This document shows, piece after piece, positions 49,295 through 58,943 of a DNA stretch of 64,000 nucleotides. This DNA is from Rhodocyclaceae bacterium. GTDB taxonomy: Bacteria; Pseudomonadota; Gammaproteobacteria; Burkholderiales; Rhodocyclaceae. The DNA is taken from assembly GCA_016791115.1 (NCBI GenBank), contig JAEUNL010000029.1, positions 1 through 64,000 on the forward strand, read 5' to 3'. The position numbers were made by a program, and so were the translations under genes. The notes beneath the pieces are model-generated. The model saw nothing but the letters and a program-made list of their open reading frames with translations, did no database searches and was not told where the DNA came from. Each line of letters begins with the position of its first letter. Positions within the stretch are counted from its first letter, which is position 1.

Positions 49295-51285
49295 GCTTGC
49301 AGTTCGATCGGCTCGGGTGTCAGGCCGTCGCACCAGCGGTGCCACATGATGCGGAACGCCCGCGCCACACAGTCCGCCACTTTCTCGGTGCGCAGGTTCG
49401 GGTCATGCGTCAGGCGCTGCCGCAAGTCGGCCCGCAACACGGCCAGGCGTGCCGGATCGGCCGCTGCCCGCCGGGCAATTGCAACGAACTCATCTTCCGA
49501 ATCAGCCACCCATTCCGGCAGGCCGACCTTGTTCATGATGCCGGCACCGAGCCGCTGCGGCAGCGTCCTGCCGGCCAGCGTCACGGTCGGCACCCCCATC
49601 CACAACGCATGGTTCGTGGTGGTGCCGCCGGCATAGGGAACAGTATCGAGCAGGATGTCGATTTCGTTGTGCAGTTCGAGGTAATCGCGCAGCGGCAGGC
49701 GCGGGCGCAATTCGATGCGCGCCGGCTCGATGCCGCACCGTGCGAACATGTCGAGCAGCCGCTGCGCAGTGTCGACATCGTTGATCGCGCCAATCAGCAG
49801 TCGAGAGGTCGGCAGCGCATGCAGCACGCGCGCCCACAGGGCGATGGCGCGGTCACTGATTTTGTTCGGGCGATTCAGGCTGGCGAAAGTCACCTGGCCT
49901 CGCACCGAGGCAGGCAGCGGGCCGACCTCCGGCGCGTCGCGCGAGGTCTCGAAGCTCATGGCGCAGGGGAGGTAGACCAGATTTTCGGTAAATTGGTCGT
50001 CGAGCCGCCCCGGCGGCGCCGTGTGCCGATAGACGAAGCGGTAATCCATGCTGCGCATCCCGGTGGTGCCCGAATACCCCAGCCACGTAACCTGCACCGG
50101 GGCGGGCTTGCGCGCGAACACCGGCAGGCGGTTGCAGGCGGAATGACCGGAGAGGTCGACCAGGATGTCGATGCCGTCGGCCCGTATCCGCTGCGCGAGC
50201 GCGTCGTCGCCGACGCCCGCAACGCCATGCCACACGTCGACAAGTGCCTTGAGCCGCTGCGTCACGGCATCCTCGTCGGGGAAGTTCGAATACGCCACGA
50301 TGTCCAGTTTGCGGCGACCCAGCGCCTCGAACATCGGTTCGATGAAAAACGCGACGGCGTGATTGCGAAAGTCGCCCGAGACGAAACCGATGCGCAGCCG
50401 GCGCGCGCGGTCCGGCACATTGGCGTGCCGCGCGATGCGGCCGCAGAACGCCGCGTCCACGCGCTCACCGTAACGGCAATGTTCGGCAAAGATGGCGGCG
50501 GGTTCTGCCGCCGCATCGTGCAGGAGATGGAACAGGTAACCGCTGTGCGCCGCGTAGTTCTGTGGATTCAGCCCTGCCGCACGCGCATAGCAGTCGCGCG
50601 CCGACGCGGTGTCGCCGAGCACGGATCGGACGCGCCCGAGATTGGTGAACACGCGCCAGTCGTCTGCCGCGGTCGCCGTCAGGCCTTCGTAGCAGGCCGC
50701 CGCGTCACGCAGCCGGCCGGTGCTTTCGAACAGGCTGCCCAGCCCCAACCCCCCCTCGACCCAGGCGGGCTTCAGCTCAAGTGCGGCGCGGAAGCCCGCC
50801 TCCGCCTCGGCCCATCGCGATTGCGCCGCAAGCGCCTTGCCGAGGTTGAGATGCGCCGCCGCCGATCGGGGATGCAGCGCCAGCGCGCGCCGCGCGCAGT
50901 CCTCCGCCTTTCCGGCATCGCCCGACTGCAGGGCACTGTGCGACCAGTTGACCCAGGCCGAGAACGCAGCGGGCTGCATGCGCGTCGCATTGGCGAGGCA
51001 CCCATCGGCCGAGACGTGGTCGCCGAGGTGGCAATAGGCGAGGCCGAGATTCTCGTGGACCGATGCGTTCTCAGGCATCAGGGAAACGGCGCGCAATAGC
51101 GTCGCCACGGCATCGCGATGCCGCCCCCGGACCAGATGCGACACGCCCAGCAACTGCCAGGCGCGGCCCTCGGCGGGATGGTCCCGCGCACAATCGCTCG
51201 CTGCGCGTTCCAGTTGATCGAACTGGCCGGCATTGAGCAAAGCCACCATTTGATCGATCCGCTCGGGGGAAGTCCTGACGCTCAT
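49291..51285 (-). CDS. TPR-repeat O-GlcNAc-transferase-like (GT41) protein
   Basis: A 664-residue protein with N-terminal tetratricopeptide repeats (about residues 10-265; for example PENASVHENLGLAYCHLGD and HPRSAAAHLNLGKALAAQSR) and a C-terminal GT41/SPINDLY domain (about 285-650). Marks of the latter: RIGFVSGDFRNHAVAFFIEP, ILVDLSGHSACNRLPVFARKP, TWLGYSGTTGMRSMDYRF, VTFASLNRPNKISDRAIALW and DTVPYAGGTTTNHALWMGVPTV (all in parts). Bacterial relatives glycosylate proteins such as adhesins or flagellin. First gene of the four-gene operon; ATG at 51285. Confidence 0.92.
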   Translation of the reverse strand: MSVRTSPERIDQMVALLNAGQFDQLERAASDCARDHPAEGRAWQLLGVSHLVRGRHRDAVATLLRAVSLMPENASVHENLGLAYCHLGDHVSADGCLANATRMQPAAFSAWVNWSHSALQSGDAGKAEDCARRALALHPRSAAAHLNLGKALAAQSRWAEAEAGFRAALELKPAWVEGGLGLGSLFESTGRLRDAAACYEGLTATAADDWRVFTNLGRVRSVLGDTASARDCYARAAGLNPQNYAAHSGYLFHLLHDAAAEPAAIFAEHCRYGERVDAAFCGRIARHANVPDRARRLRIGFVSGDFRNHAVAFFIEPMFEALGRRKLDIVAYSNFPDEDAVTQRLKALVDVWHGVAGVGDDALAQRIRADGIDILVDLSGHSACNRLPVFARKPAPVQVTWLGYSGTTGMRSMDYRFVYRHTAPPGRLDDQFTENLVYLPCAMSFETSRDAPEVGPLPASVRGQVTFASLNRPNKISDRAIALWARVLHALPTSRLLIGAINDVDTAQRLLDMFARCGIEPARIELRPRLPLRDYLELHNEIDILLDTVPYAGGTTTNHALWMGVPTVTLAGRTLPQRLGAGIMNKVGLPEWVADSEDEFVAIARRAAADPARLAVLRADLRQRLTHDPNLRTEKVADCVARAFRIMWHRWCDGLTPEPIELQA

Positions 51286-51613
51286 CGGTACGCAGCCTTC
51301 GTTTGGAACGCGGCCAGCTGATTGTTGTTGGGCTTGCAATCCTTATTGCAGACTTAATCATAGACGAAGCCGTCTCAGGAAGGCGACGGTCCTTTGGAGT
51401 TTCGGACGGTTCCCCGACTTCGCATATTCAGAAGAAGCCATGCGCAAGGCTGCCCGTACGGCGCAGAGGCGGCGGCGCGCATGCGTGAAGTCGATGCGAT
51501 CCGCGGGTAAAGCGCGAACTAGAATTGGGGATGCGATGGCTTCGGCGCTTGACGCCGAACAAGGCGGCGGGAAGCCGTCCCTGCCGACAATCCGCGCTTC
51601 GCGAGAAAAACAG

Positions 51614-53014
51614 ATGCCCATGAACCCGACAGACGCCACGCCCACGCCTTCCCACCTCACCTCCCGCCTGCGGAACCTGATCGGCGCACTATCGCACGGC
51701 CTGGTCGAACGCAGCACGCCGGTGCGCCTGGCGCTGCTTGCCGCGTTGGCCGGCGAGCACCTGCTGCTGATCGGCCCGCCCGGCACCGCCAAGAGCGAGC
51801 TGGCGCGCCGGCTGCACCGCGCCTTTCGCGACGCCGCCTACTTCGAGCGCCTGCTGACCCGCTTCTCGGTGCCCGAAGAGCTGTTCGGCCCACTCTCGAT
51901 CGCCGCGCTGGAGCAGGACCGCTACGAGCGCCAGACCGCCGGTTTCCTGCCACAGGCGGCAATTGCCTTCATCGACGAGGTGTTCAAGGCCAACAGCGCC
52001 ATCCTCAACGCGCTGCTGACGCTGCTCAATGAGCGCGAGTTCGACAACGGCGCGCAACGCATGCGCTGCCCGCTGGTCAGCGTGATCGGCGCCTCCAACG
52101 AGGTGCCGCAGGACGACGCGCTGGCCGCCTTCCACGACCGTTTCCTGCTGCGCATGGAGATCGCGCCGGTCAGCGATGCCGGCTTCCGCGCGCTGCTGCA
52201 ACTGCCGTCCGACGCCGGCTGCGCGATTGCGTCCGAACAGCAGATCGCACAGGACGAACTCGCCGCCTTCGCCGCTGCACTCGACGGCGTGCGCCTGCCG
52301 GTCGAGATCATCGACCTGCTCGCCGCCCTGCGCGCGCACCTCGCGGAGAACGAGATCGCCGTTTCCGACCGGCGCTGGCACAAGACCGTGCGCCTGCTCA
52401 AGGCTTCAGCGCTGTCGAACGGCCGTGATGCGGTGAACGTGTGGGATCTCTGGCTCGCGCAGTTCTGCGCCACCGCCGAGCCGTCGCAGGCCGGTATCGT
52501 TGCCGGCTGGTACGTACGCATTCTGGGCGTGCACGGCGCGTTCAGCCCGGCACGCTTCACGCGCGTGGTCGAGGCCTTCGAGGCGCAGGTCGAGCAGGAG
52601 CAGAACGCGAGCGACCTCAACTACGACGACCACGGCGTGCTCGCGCTCGACCACCAGGTGAACGACGCCAAGGGCGCCTCGGCCGCACCACGCCTGTCGC
52701 CCTTCCTGCGCATGCGGCGCTACGGCGCCACGCACATCGCCGCGCGCGTCGCGCAGGTGCAGGCGGCGCTCGACGAACTCGCCGCCTTCATCGCCACGCT
52801 GGACCGACTCGCCGACGAGCTGCAGCGCGAAGTGCCGCGCCACTTGTGGATCACGCCCGACTTTGCACCATCCGCTGCCGCCCATCTGGCCGGCACGCGC
52901 ACCAACCTCATCGCGCTGCAGGCCCGCGCCGGCGCCGCGCGCGACGCCTTCGCCGCGCTGCCGCTGCTGGAGGTCGACAACGGCGTGCTGCCCGAGCCGC
53001 TGGCGCTCGACTGA
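51614..53014 (+). CDS. ravA: MoxR-family AAA+ ATPase, RavA-like
   Basis: A 466-residue MoxR AAA+ chaperone. Walker A LLIGPPGTAKSELARRL, Walker B AIAFIDEVFKANSAILNALL, sensor 1 ASNEVPQDDALAAFHDRFLLR. The C-terminal part is a long helical extension (LARA-like) that in E. coli RavA binds lysine decarboxylase and aids respiratory-complex assembly. The start MPMNPTDATPTP at 51614 is preferred to an upstream frame; another ATG two codons later is possible. The partner viaA begins 14 bp after its stop. Confidence 0.9.
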   Translation: MPMNPTDATPTPSHLTSRLRNLIGALSHGLVERSTPVRLALLAALAGEHLLLIGPPGTAKSELARRLHRAFRDAAYFERLLTRFSVPEELFGPLSIAALEQDRYERQTAGFLPQAAIAFIDEVFKANSAILNALLTLLNEREFDNGAQRMRCPLVSVIGASNEVPQDDALAAFHDRFLLRMEIAPVSDAGFRALLQLPSDAGCAIASEQQIAQDELAAFAAALDGVRLPVEIIDLLAALRAHLAENEIAVSDRRWHKTVRLLKASALSNGRDAVNVWDLWLAQFCATAEPSQAGIVAGWYVRILGVHGAFSPARFTRVVEAFEAQVEQEQNASDLNYDDHGVLALDHQVNDAKGASAAPRLSPFLRMRRYGATHIAARVAQVQAALDELAAFIATLDRLADELQREVPRHLWITPDFAPSAAAHLAGTRTNLIALQARAGAARDAFAALPLLEVDNGVLPEPLALD

Positions 53015-53028
53015 GCGCGACGGTCAGC

Positions 53029-54504
53029 ATGGCCAGGCACGCCGCCCTGCCGTTCGACCCTGCCGCGCTCGATGCGCCGCTGGCCGCGCTCGACGCGCTG
53101 CCGCGCGGGCTCTGGTACACCGGCATCGTCAACAGCCTCGGCCGGCTCGCGCCACGGCTAGACGCACTGCTCGCGCTGCGTGTCGAACTGATCGCCGGAC
53201 GGATGCCGGCGCACTGTGAATGGCCGGTCGGCAGCGTGCTGCCGCTGCTGCTCGCCTCGGTCGAGCAACTTGGCCTGCCGGCGCTGTGCGAGCACCACGT
53301 GGACATCGCCGACCAGGTGCTGCGCACCATGCTGTGGCACACCGACCGCATCATCGACTACCGCGAATTCATGGACGAAGAGTCCGCCGCGCGCAAGGTG
53401 GCACAGGGCTTCCATGACGAATGGGAACCGACAGCGCACGAACTGCGCGACATGCTGTTCGTGTTCGGCGACATCGGGGACCTGGTCAAGTTCAACCGCT
53501 GGGACCTCACGCGCGGCCTGCTGCGCTCGGGCGCATGGCAGGACCTCGTCGAGATACGCCGGAAGCTCGAAACCATGCCCGAACTGCGCGCGATGGTGCA
53601 GAAGCTCGGCCGCGCGAAGCAGACCGACATCCCCGACCTGTCGAGCGCGCCCGAAGTGCAGGTGATGGAATCGGTCACCACCACCGTCACCGAATGGCGC
53701 GACATCCAGGTGCCCGACCTGCCGGCGCAGACGCGCGGCATCGAGCGCTCCGGCCGCGTCAGCCGCATGCTGCCCTCCGAGGCGGTGCTGCTGCCGCACC
53801 CGCGCCTGCGGCTGATCTGGTTCGCGCGCCACGCCGAGCGAACCCTGCTCACCTACGAGGACAACGACACCCTGCGAGAACCGGTGGCCGTGCAGCGCGA
53901 AACCTGGCGCCCGACCACGCGCCCGCAGCCGGAGCGCAAGCTCGAAATGGGGCCGATGATCCTGTGCGTCGACACCTCCGGCTCGATGCAGGGCGCGGCC
54001 GAGCTGGTGGCCAAGGCGCTGGTGCTGGAGGCGATGCGCCTCGCCCACGCGCAGAAGCGGCCGTGCTACCTCTACGCCTTCAGCGGCCCCGGGGAAATCA
54101 TGGAACGCGAACTGTCGCTCGACGTGAGCGGCATCGACGCGCTGCTCGGCTTCATGACGCAAAGCTATAACGGCGGCACCGACATCAGCGAGCCGATGGA
54201 GCGTGCGCTCGCCCGCCTCGAAGACGCCGCCTGGCAGTTCGCCGACCTGGTGATCGCCTCGGACGGCGAGTTCGGCGCCCCGCCCGCCATTGCCGCGCGC
54301 GTGCGTGGCGCACGCGACAACCTTGGCCTGCGCGTGCAGGGCGTGCTGATCGGCGACCGCGAAACCATCGGCCTGCGCGAACTCTCGGACGACATCTTCT
54401 GGGTGCGCGACTGGCGCCGCTACGGCAAGACGGGCGGCGACGGCGCCTGCCCGATCCACGACAAGAGCCTGACGGCGACCTACTTTCCCGGCGCGCTTCG
54501 CTGA
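53029..54504 (+). CDS. viaA: VWA-domain protein, ViaA-like
   Basis: A 491-residue partner of RavA. A long helical N-terminal region (to about residue 300) is followed by a von Willebrand A domain with an intact MIDAS (ILCVDTSGSMQGAAELVAK; later YNGGTDISEPMERAL and VIASDGEFGA). E. coli ViaA (about 480 residues) stimulates RavA and is linked to fumarate reductase and Nuo. Order and lengths match the ravA-viaA pair. It is soluble, with no signal peptide. Confidence 0.9.
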   Translation: MARHAALPFDPAALDAPLAALDALPRGLWYTGIVNSLGRLAPRLDALLALRVELIAGRMPAHCEWPVGSVLPLLLASVEQLGLPALCEHHVDIADQVLRTMLWHTDRIIDYREFMDEESAARKVAQGFHDEWEPTAHELRDMLFVFGDIGDLVKFNRWDLTRGLLRSGAWQDLVEIRRKLETMPELRAMVQKLGRAKQTDIPDLSSAPEVQVMESVTTTVTEWRDIQVPDLPAQTRGIERSGRVSRMLPSEAVLLPHPRLRLIWFARHAERTLLTYEDNDTLREPVAVQRETWRPTTRPQPERKLEMGPMILCVDTSGSMQGAAELVAKALVLEAMRLAHAQKRPCYLYAFSGPGEIMERELSLDVSGIDALLGFMTQSYNGGTDISEPMERALARLEDAAWQFADLVIASDGEFGAPPAIAARVRGARDNLGLRVQGVLIGDRETIGLRELSDDIFWVRDWRRYGKTGGDGACPIHDKSLTATYFPGALR

Positions 54505-54638
54505 ATCATGGCCTGCATCGAGACCCGAATCCCGGCCTGAAACCTGGCCCGAATCCCGGCTGATTCGCAAGCCGCCCGCCTTGCGCTAGACTGCAGTCAG
54601 GCAGCCGCCCGTGCTGCCAGTGGTCGGAGGTCGATAAC

Positions 54639-55043
54639 ATGGATCGAGACATCTTTCTCGCGTTCGGCATCGTGCTCCTGCTCGCTGCCTTCCTGCTCTG
54701 GCAATGGCGCGAACGGCGCGCCAACCGGGAACTGGTGAAGCTGGCACGCGCCGGCGGCACCTACCACTGTGTCGAGGTACGTTCCCGCGGGAAACCCTGT
54801 GCCTCGGCCCAGGCTGTTTCGGGCAAGCGATTCCTGTCCGGCATGGCGCCGCCGATTCCGCTGCCCGGCTGCACCGCGCTGACCTGCCGCTGCGCCTACG
54901 TGCATTTCGAGGATCGCCGCACGGGCGAACGGCGCAGCCCGTTTGCCAGCCGCCAGCCGCGCGAACTGGCCGACGAGCCGGAACGCCGCCGCCGCGTCGA
55001 TCGGCGCCGAAAGGCCGGACTGCGCACCGTGGAGGCATTCTGA
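54639..55043 (+). CDS. small membrane-anchored protein, unknown function
   Basis: A 134-residue protein with one N-terminal membrane segment (residues 5-23, FLAFGIVLLLAAFLLWQW). The cytosolic remainder contains KRFLSGMAPPIPLPGCTALTC, followed by CAYVHFEDRRTGERRSPF, then an Arg-rich tail. The Cys pair plus DRR-x-ERR pattern occurs in an uncharacterised proteobacterial family. No enzyme motif is seen. It lies between viaA and the acyltransferase gene, all plus strand. Confidence 0.7.
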   Translation: MDRDIFLAFGIVLLLAAFLLWQWRERRANRELVKLARAGGTYHCVEVRSRGKPCASAQAVSGKRFLSGMAPPIPLPGCTALTCRCAYVHFEDRRTGERRSPFASRQPRELADEPERRRRVDRRRKAGLRTVEAF

Positions 55044-55110
55044 CCGCCGGCGCCCGGAATTCGCAGCGCGCCAACCGCGTCTGCACCGGGCGCCTTCCGA
55101 CTCCGTTCCG

Positions 55111-56583
55111 ATGAGCCAGACGGTCGCCGTTCCGCTCTGGCTGCTCGTCATCCTGGTCGCACTCGCCGCCGCTGCGGCGCTCGAATGGCTGTTGCTTCCC
55201 AGCGTGCGCTGGTACCTGCGGCGCAAGGTCGACCGCGTGATCCGCGAAATCAACGTGCGCTTCAACATAGAGCTGCCGGCCTTCAAGCTCACGCGCCGCC
55301 GCGCGCTGATCGAGCGCCTGTTCCACGATCCGAAGGTGCAGGCCGCCGCCGAAGCCCACGCCGCCGAAAAGAACGTGCCGCTCAAGCTCGCGCGGCAGCG
55401 CGCCGACTTCTACGCGCGCGAGATCGTGCCGGCATTCAACGCCTACCTCTATTTCCGCGTCGGTTACTGGCTCGCCAAGCGCAGCGCGCAGTTCCTCTAC
55501 CGCGTGCGCCTTGGCTATACCGACGCCGATTCGCTGCGCGCGATCAACCCGAAGTCGACCGTGGTGTTCGTCATGAACCACCGCAGCAACATGGATTACG
55601 TGCTGGTCGCCTTCCTCGCCGCCGAGCGCGTGGCGCTGAGCTATGCCGTCGGCGAATGGGCGCGCGTGTGGCCGCTGCAATCGCTGATCCGCGCCATGGG
55701 CGCCTACTTCGTCCATCGCAACTCGGGCGACCCGCTCTACCGCACCGTGCTGCAGCGCTACGTGCAGATGGCCACCGAAGGCGGCGTGCCGCAGGCCATC
55801 TACCCCGAAGGCGGCCTCACGCTCGACGGCAGGCTGCGCCCGCCCAAGCTCGGCCTGCTCGACTACATGCTGCGCGCATTCGACCCGCAGGCCGAGCGCG
55901 ACATCGTATTCATTCCGGTCGGCATCAACTACGACCGCGTGCTCGAAGACCGCACCCAGCTCGGCAAGCTCGCCGCCGAGCGCGCGCATCACGGCCTGGC
56001 CCACGTGATCGCCACCACCGCCGGCTTCGTCAGCAAGCAGTTCGTCAACCTGCTGCGCGGGCGCTGGTACCGGATGGGCTACGCCTGCGTGAACTTCGGC
56101 CGGCCGATCTCGATGCGCGACTACGTGCGCGAACACGCACTCGACTTCCGTACCCTCGACGACGCCACGCGCCACGCCGCCGTGGCCGAAGTCGGCAAGA
56201 AACTGATGCACGAGATCGGCGAAGTCGTGCCGGTGCTGCCGGTACCGCTGGTCGCCAGCGTGCTGCTCGGCGCCGCACGCCCGCTCGACGAACTCGAACT
56301 CAAGTCGGCCGTGCATGAACGCATCGCCCGCGCCGAAGAGAAAGGCGCGCACGTCTACATCCCGCGCAGCGACCTCGACTACGCCATTGGCGTCGGCCTG
56401 CGCATGCTCACTCTGCGCCGCATCGCCATCGAACGCGACGCGCGGTTCAGCGCCAACCCCGACGAACGCGCGACCCTGGCCTACTACGCCAATTCCATCG
56501 CCCACCTGACCGGCGAAACGGACGCCACCCCCCACCCGGCTGCAATCCCGGCCCCCGCTTCACTTGCGGCACGGCCGGCCTGA
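55111..56583 (+). CDS. PlsB-like glycerol-3-phosphate acyltransferase family protein
   Basis: A 490-residue membrane-associated acyltransferase. An N-terminal membrane segment (WLLVILVALAAAAALEWLLL) is followed by the catalytic NHxxxxD block FVMNHRSNMDYVLVAF, the glycerol-phosphate-binding type blocks AIYPEGGLTLDGR and FIPVGINYDRV, and a helical C-terminus. It is shorter than E. coli PlsB (about 800) and is of the short PlsB-like type that may use other acceptors. It stands after the small membrane-protein gene, plus strand. Confidence 0.85.
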   Translation: MSQTVAVPLWLLVILVALAAAAALEWLLLPSVRWYLRRKVDRVIREINVRFNIELPAFKLTRRRALIERLFHDPKVQAAAEAHAAEKNVPLKLARQRADFYAREIVPAFNAYLYFRVGYWLAKRSAQFLYRVRLGYTDADSLRAINPKSTVVFVMNHRSNMDYVLVAFLAAERVALSYAVGEWARVWPLQSLIRAMGAYFVHRNSGDPLYRTVLQRYVQMATEGGVPQAIYPEGGLTLDGRLRPPKLGLLDYMLRAFDPQAERDIVFIPVGINYDRVLEDRTQLGKLAAERAHHGLAHVIATTAGFVSKQFVNLLRGRWYRMGYACVNFGRPISMRDYVREHALDFRTLDDATRHAAVAEVGKKLMHEIGEVVPVLPVPLVASVLLGAARPLDELELKSAVHERIARAEEKGAHVYIPRSDLDYAIGVGLRMLTLRRIAIERDARFSANPDERATLAYYANSIAHLTGETDATPHPAAIPAPASLAARPA

Positions 56584-56859
56584 GAGCGCCGCTCCATGGG
56601 CTACCCGGCGCATGCCCTGCCGGAATTGCCTGTCCATGCGCCCCCCAGCGCCGCGACAATTGAAGACTAGCGAGTTTTCACAACGCGCTGTAGATGCCGC
56701 CGGCCTGCCAAGGCAATATCGCGGCAATTCGCCGACGCCGCATCCGCTCCTGCAAACCGTCGGCGTCGTTGCCGGCGTACCGTGAAGACCAACGAGTCCA
56801 ACGTCAGAATCCGTCCCGACAGGACGCAGACACGGCAAGGAAACATACGACGCGAACTC

Positions 56860-57384
56860 ATGACAGACATCCAGATACGCGACGAAACACCCCGCGACCT
56901 CGACGCCATCTCCGACCTCACCATCGCCGCGTTTGCCAACCTCGCCATCAGCCAACATACCGAGCACTACGTCGTCGCGGCCTTGCGTGCGGCCGGCGCG
57001 TTGACCGTATCATTGGTCGCGGAGTTGGAAGGCCGCATCGTCGGGCACATCGCGTTCTCGCCGTTGGGCATGCCGGATGGCAGCGCAGGCTGGTTCGGCC
57101 TCGGCCCGGTGTCGGTGCTGCCGTCGCACCAGCGCGCGGGCATCGGCACCACACTGATCCAGACTGGTCTGTCGCGCCTGAAGTCGCTCGGCGCGCGAGG
57201 CTGCTGCCTGGTCGGGCATCCGCAGTACTACCCGCGCTTCGGCTTTCGCAATGTTGCAGGGCTGGCGCTGCCGGGCGTGCCGCCCGAGGCGTTCTTCGCC
57301 CTGTCGTTCGACGGCCGGTATCCACGGGGCACGGTATGCTTTCACGACGCATTCAGGGCGGAAGGCCCGCCCGCGCCGCCTTGA
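56860..57384 (+). CDS. GNAT-family N-acetyltransferase
   Basis: A 174-residue acetyltransferase: TDIQIRDETPRDLDAISDLT, the acetyl-CoA loop LPSHQRAGIGTTLIQTGL (Q-R-x-G-I-G), and HPQYYPRFGFRNVAGLAL, typical of the YhbS-like branch. The substrate is unknown; candidates are small amines or protein termini. ATG at 56860; the gap of 276 bp upstream holds no gene. Confidence 0.88.
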   Translation: MTDIQIRDETPRDLDAISDLTIAAFANLAISQHTEHYVVAALRAAGALTVSLVAELEGRIVGHIAFSPLGMPDGSAGWFGLGPVSVLPSHQRAGIGTTLIQTGLSRLKSLGARGCCLVGHPQYYPRFGFRNVAGLALPGVPPEAFFALSFDGRYPRGTVCFHDAFRAEGPPAPP

Positions 57385-57417
57385 CCCCCTGATCGCCCGA
57401 GAACCACTCCGTCACAC

Positions 57418-57996
57418 ATGAAGCGACTGCGCACCCTGTTGGCTGCTGCGGTGCTGGCCGGCCCGGCAGCGGCCATCGAGGTTTCGCCTTGGGGCGTGGT
57501 CCGGTTCAACACCGTCTGCGCCAGTTGCCACGAGGGCGAATGCAGCGGCCGGCTGAGTTTCCAGCACGGTGCCGCAGGCGCGGCAAACCATGTGCGCCGT
57601 TATGCCGGCGAGGTGGCCGACGGGCAGATCGACGAATTGTTCGAGTTGCTGCGTTTCACCAAATCGGCGTGCCGGGTCTATCCGATCGATGCGGTAGCCG
57701 GCTTCGACTGGCGCTCGGATGCGGCCGCGCTTGCGCACTGGCGCGATGCGCGCAGCGGGCGTTACTTCATCCCGCTGGGTTCGCTGCAGTCGGGTCGCTA
57801 CGGCGTGCGCATGACGATGCGCGACGAGGTGCAGGGTGCCTGGCGCATCGTGAATGATCGCTTCGATGTCGTGGCCGAAGACCAGTACTGCCGCGGGCGC
57901 GCCCTGTCGGCGAGCTTCGATTCCGGGGGCGGACGCCATTACCTGCACCTGAACAGCCGCGGCGAGCTGCTCGACCTCAAACTGACGCGCGAATGA
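57418..57996 (+). CDS. secreted protein with CxxCH motif, unknown
   Basis: A 192-residue protein with a signal peptide (residues 1-19, MKRLRTLLAAAVLAGPAAA). Near the mature N-terminus is NTVCASCHEGECSG: C34, C37 and H38 form a CxxCH haem-binding pattern, with an extra C42. If a haem is attached this is a monohaem periplasmic protein of unusual fold; the rest is beta-rich and unlike cytochrome c. Alternatively the cysteines bind metal or form disulfides. It follows the GNAT gene by 33 bp. Confidence 0.65.
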   Translation: MKRLRTLLAAAVLAGPAAAIEVSPWGVVRFNTVCASCHEGECSGRLSFQHGAAGAANHVRRYAGEVADGQIDELFELLRFTKSACRVYPIDAVAGFDWRSDAAALAHWRDARSGRYFIPLGSLQSGRYGVRMTMRDEVQGAWRIVNDRFDVVAEDQYCRGRALSASFDSGGGRHYLHLNSRGELLDLKLTRE

Positions 57997-58124
57997 GCCG
58001 AAGCGGGCGGAGGCCCGGGAACGATTTCCGCCAGCCTCGACCCTGCGCTATCCTTCCGCCCCGGATGCCGACCGACCTTTCACCGGGTGGCCCGATTTTC
58101 CATCCCCATGACAGGAGCGTTTCG

Positions 58125-58589
58125 ATGCGTTCGGTTCTTCTTGCACTGCTGGCTCTGTGCGGCACCCAGCATGCTGCCGCACAGACCAATCCGCCGCAGT
58201 GCCCGTTCGACGCGGGCCAGCTGTCCGCGCAACTGGGCCGCAGCTTCAAGGCCGGCGTGCCGGAGAACGCCATGATCGGCAAGGGCTGCCGCTACGATGC
58301 CGAGGGCAAGGGCAACGTCAAGTTGTGGGTCGACGCGGGCCCGAATCCGGCACCGTCGGCCGAGATGTGGCGCAAGATGGCCAACCCGCCGGGCACCGGC
58401 TGGAAGGCAGTGGCCAACGATCCGGACAAGGCGGTGCACACCATTCCCAAGGCGGACGTGTCGCCCTTTCCGTCGCTCTCCTACGAGCGCAAGGGCTGGC
58501 TGGTGAGCATCACCGTGACCGGCATCGACAACCGGGCCGAGATCGATGCGTGGAATGCGAAGCTGGTCAAGTTGCCGCGCATTCCGTGA
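58125..58589 (+). CDS. small secreted protein, unknown
   Basis: A 154-residue protein with a signal peptide (residues 1-19, MRSVLLALLALCGTQHAAA) and AGGAG eleven bases before the ATG. The mature part has two cysteines (QCPFDAG, GKGCRYDAEG) that may form a disulfide, and ends in a basic tail. The family is not recognised. It is part of a run of small plus-strand genes. Confidence 0.7.
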   Translation: MRSVLLALLALCGTQHAAAQTNPPQCPFDAGQLSAQLGRSFKAGVPENAMIGKGCRYDAEGKGNVKLWVDAGPNPAPSAEMWRKMANPPGTGWKAVANDPDKAVHTIPKADVSPFPSLSYERKGWLVSITVTGIDNRAEIDAWNAKLVKLPRIP

Positions 58590-58655
58590 TTGCGGCGGAT
58601 CGATGAAGCCCTGCCCGCGTCGCGCGACGCACCACCGGCAAGGAACGGTGAAACC

Positions 58656-58943
58656 ATGATCGACCTGTCATCCGAAGAGATCGCCTTGTTGCACCGTTTT
58701 GCCGGCGAGCGGCAGCGCAGCCGCATCGGTTTTTATCTTTCGGTGCTGGCGACGCCGCTCGCATTCGCGATTTACGGCGCGGTGAATCGCGACGTGATCG
58801 CGATGGCAATCGCCTTTTTCGGCCAGTTCGCGTTCGTCGTCTGGGTGGTGCGCGGCGACACGCGCCAGGCGGCGACGCTGCGCGCGATCGCGACCAGGCT
58901 GCTGGCCTCGGACAACGAGCGCGATCCGGCCACGCCGGCGTGA
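58656..58943 (+). CDS. small membrane protein, unknown
   Basis: A 95-residue protein with two membrane helices (about residues 24-40 and 45-64: FYLSVLATPLAFAIYGAV and VIAMAIAFFGQFAFVVWVV) and soluble ends. Its topology should be both ends in the cytosol. Function unknown. The 273-bp region after it has no gene. Confidence 0.6.
   Translation: MIDLSSEEIALLHRFAGERQRSRIGFYLSVLATPLAFAIYGAVNRDVIAMAIAFFGQFAFVVWVVRGDTRQAATLRAIATRLLASDNERDPATPA

Noticed and set aside
49297..51099. 600-residue plus-strand open frame
   Set aside because: Shadow of the TPR/GT41 gene; Arg/Gln/His-rich without a recognisable fold.
54586..56535. 649-residue minus-strand open frame
   Set aside because: Shadow of the PlsB-like gene on the plus strand; Ala/Gly/His/Arg-biased.
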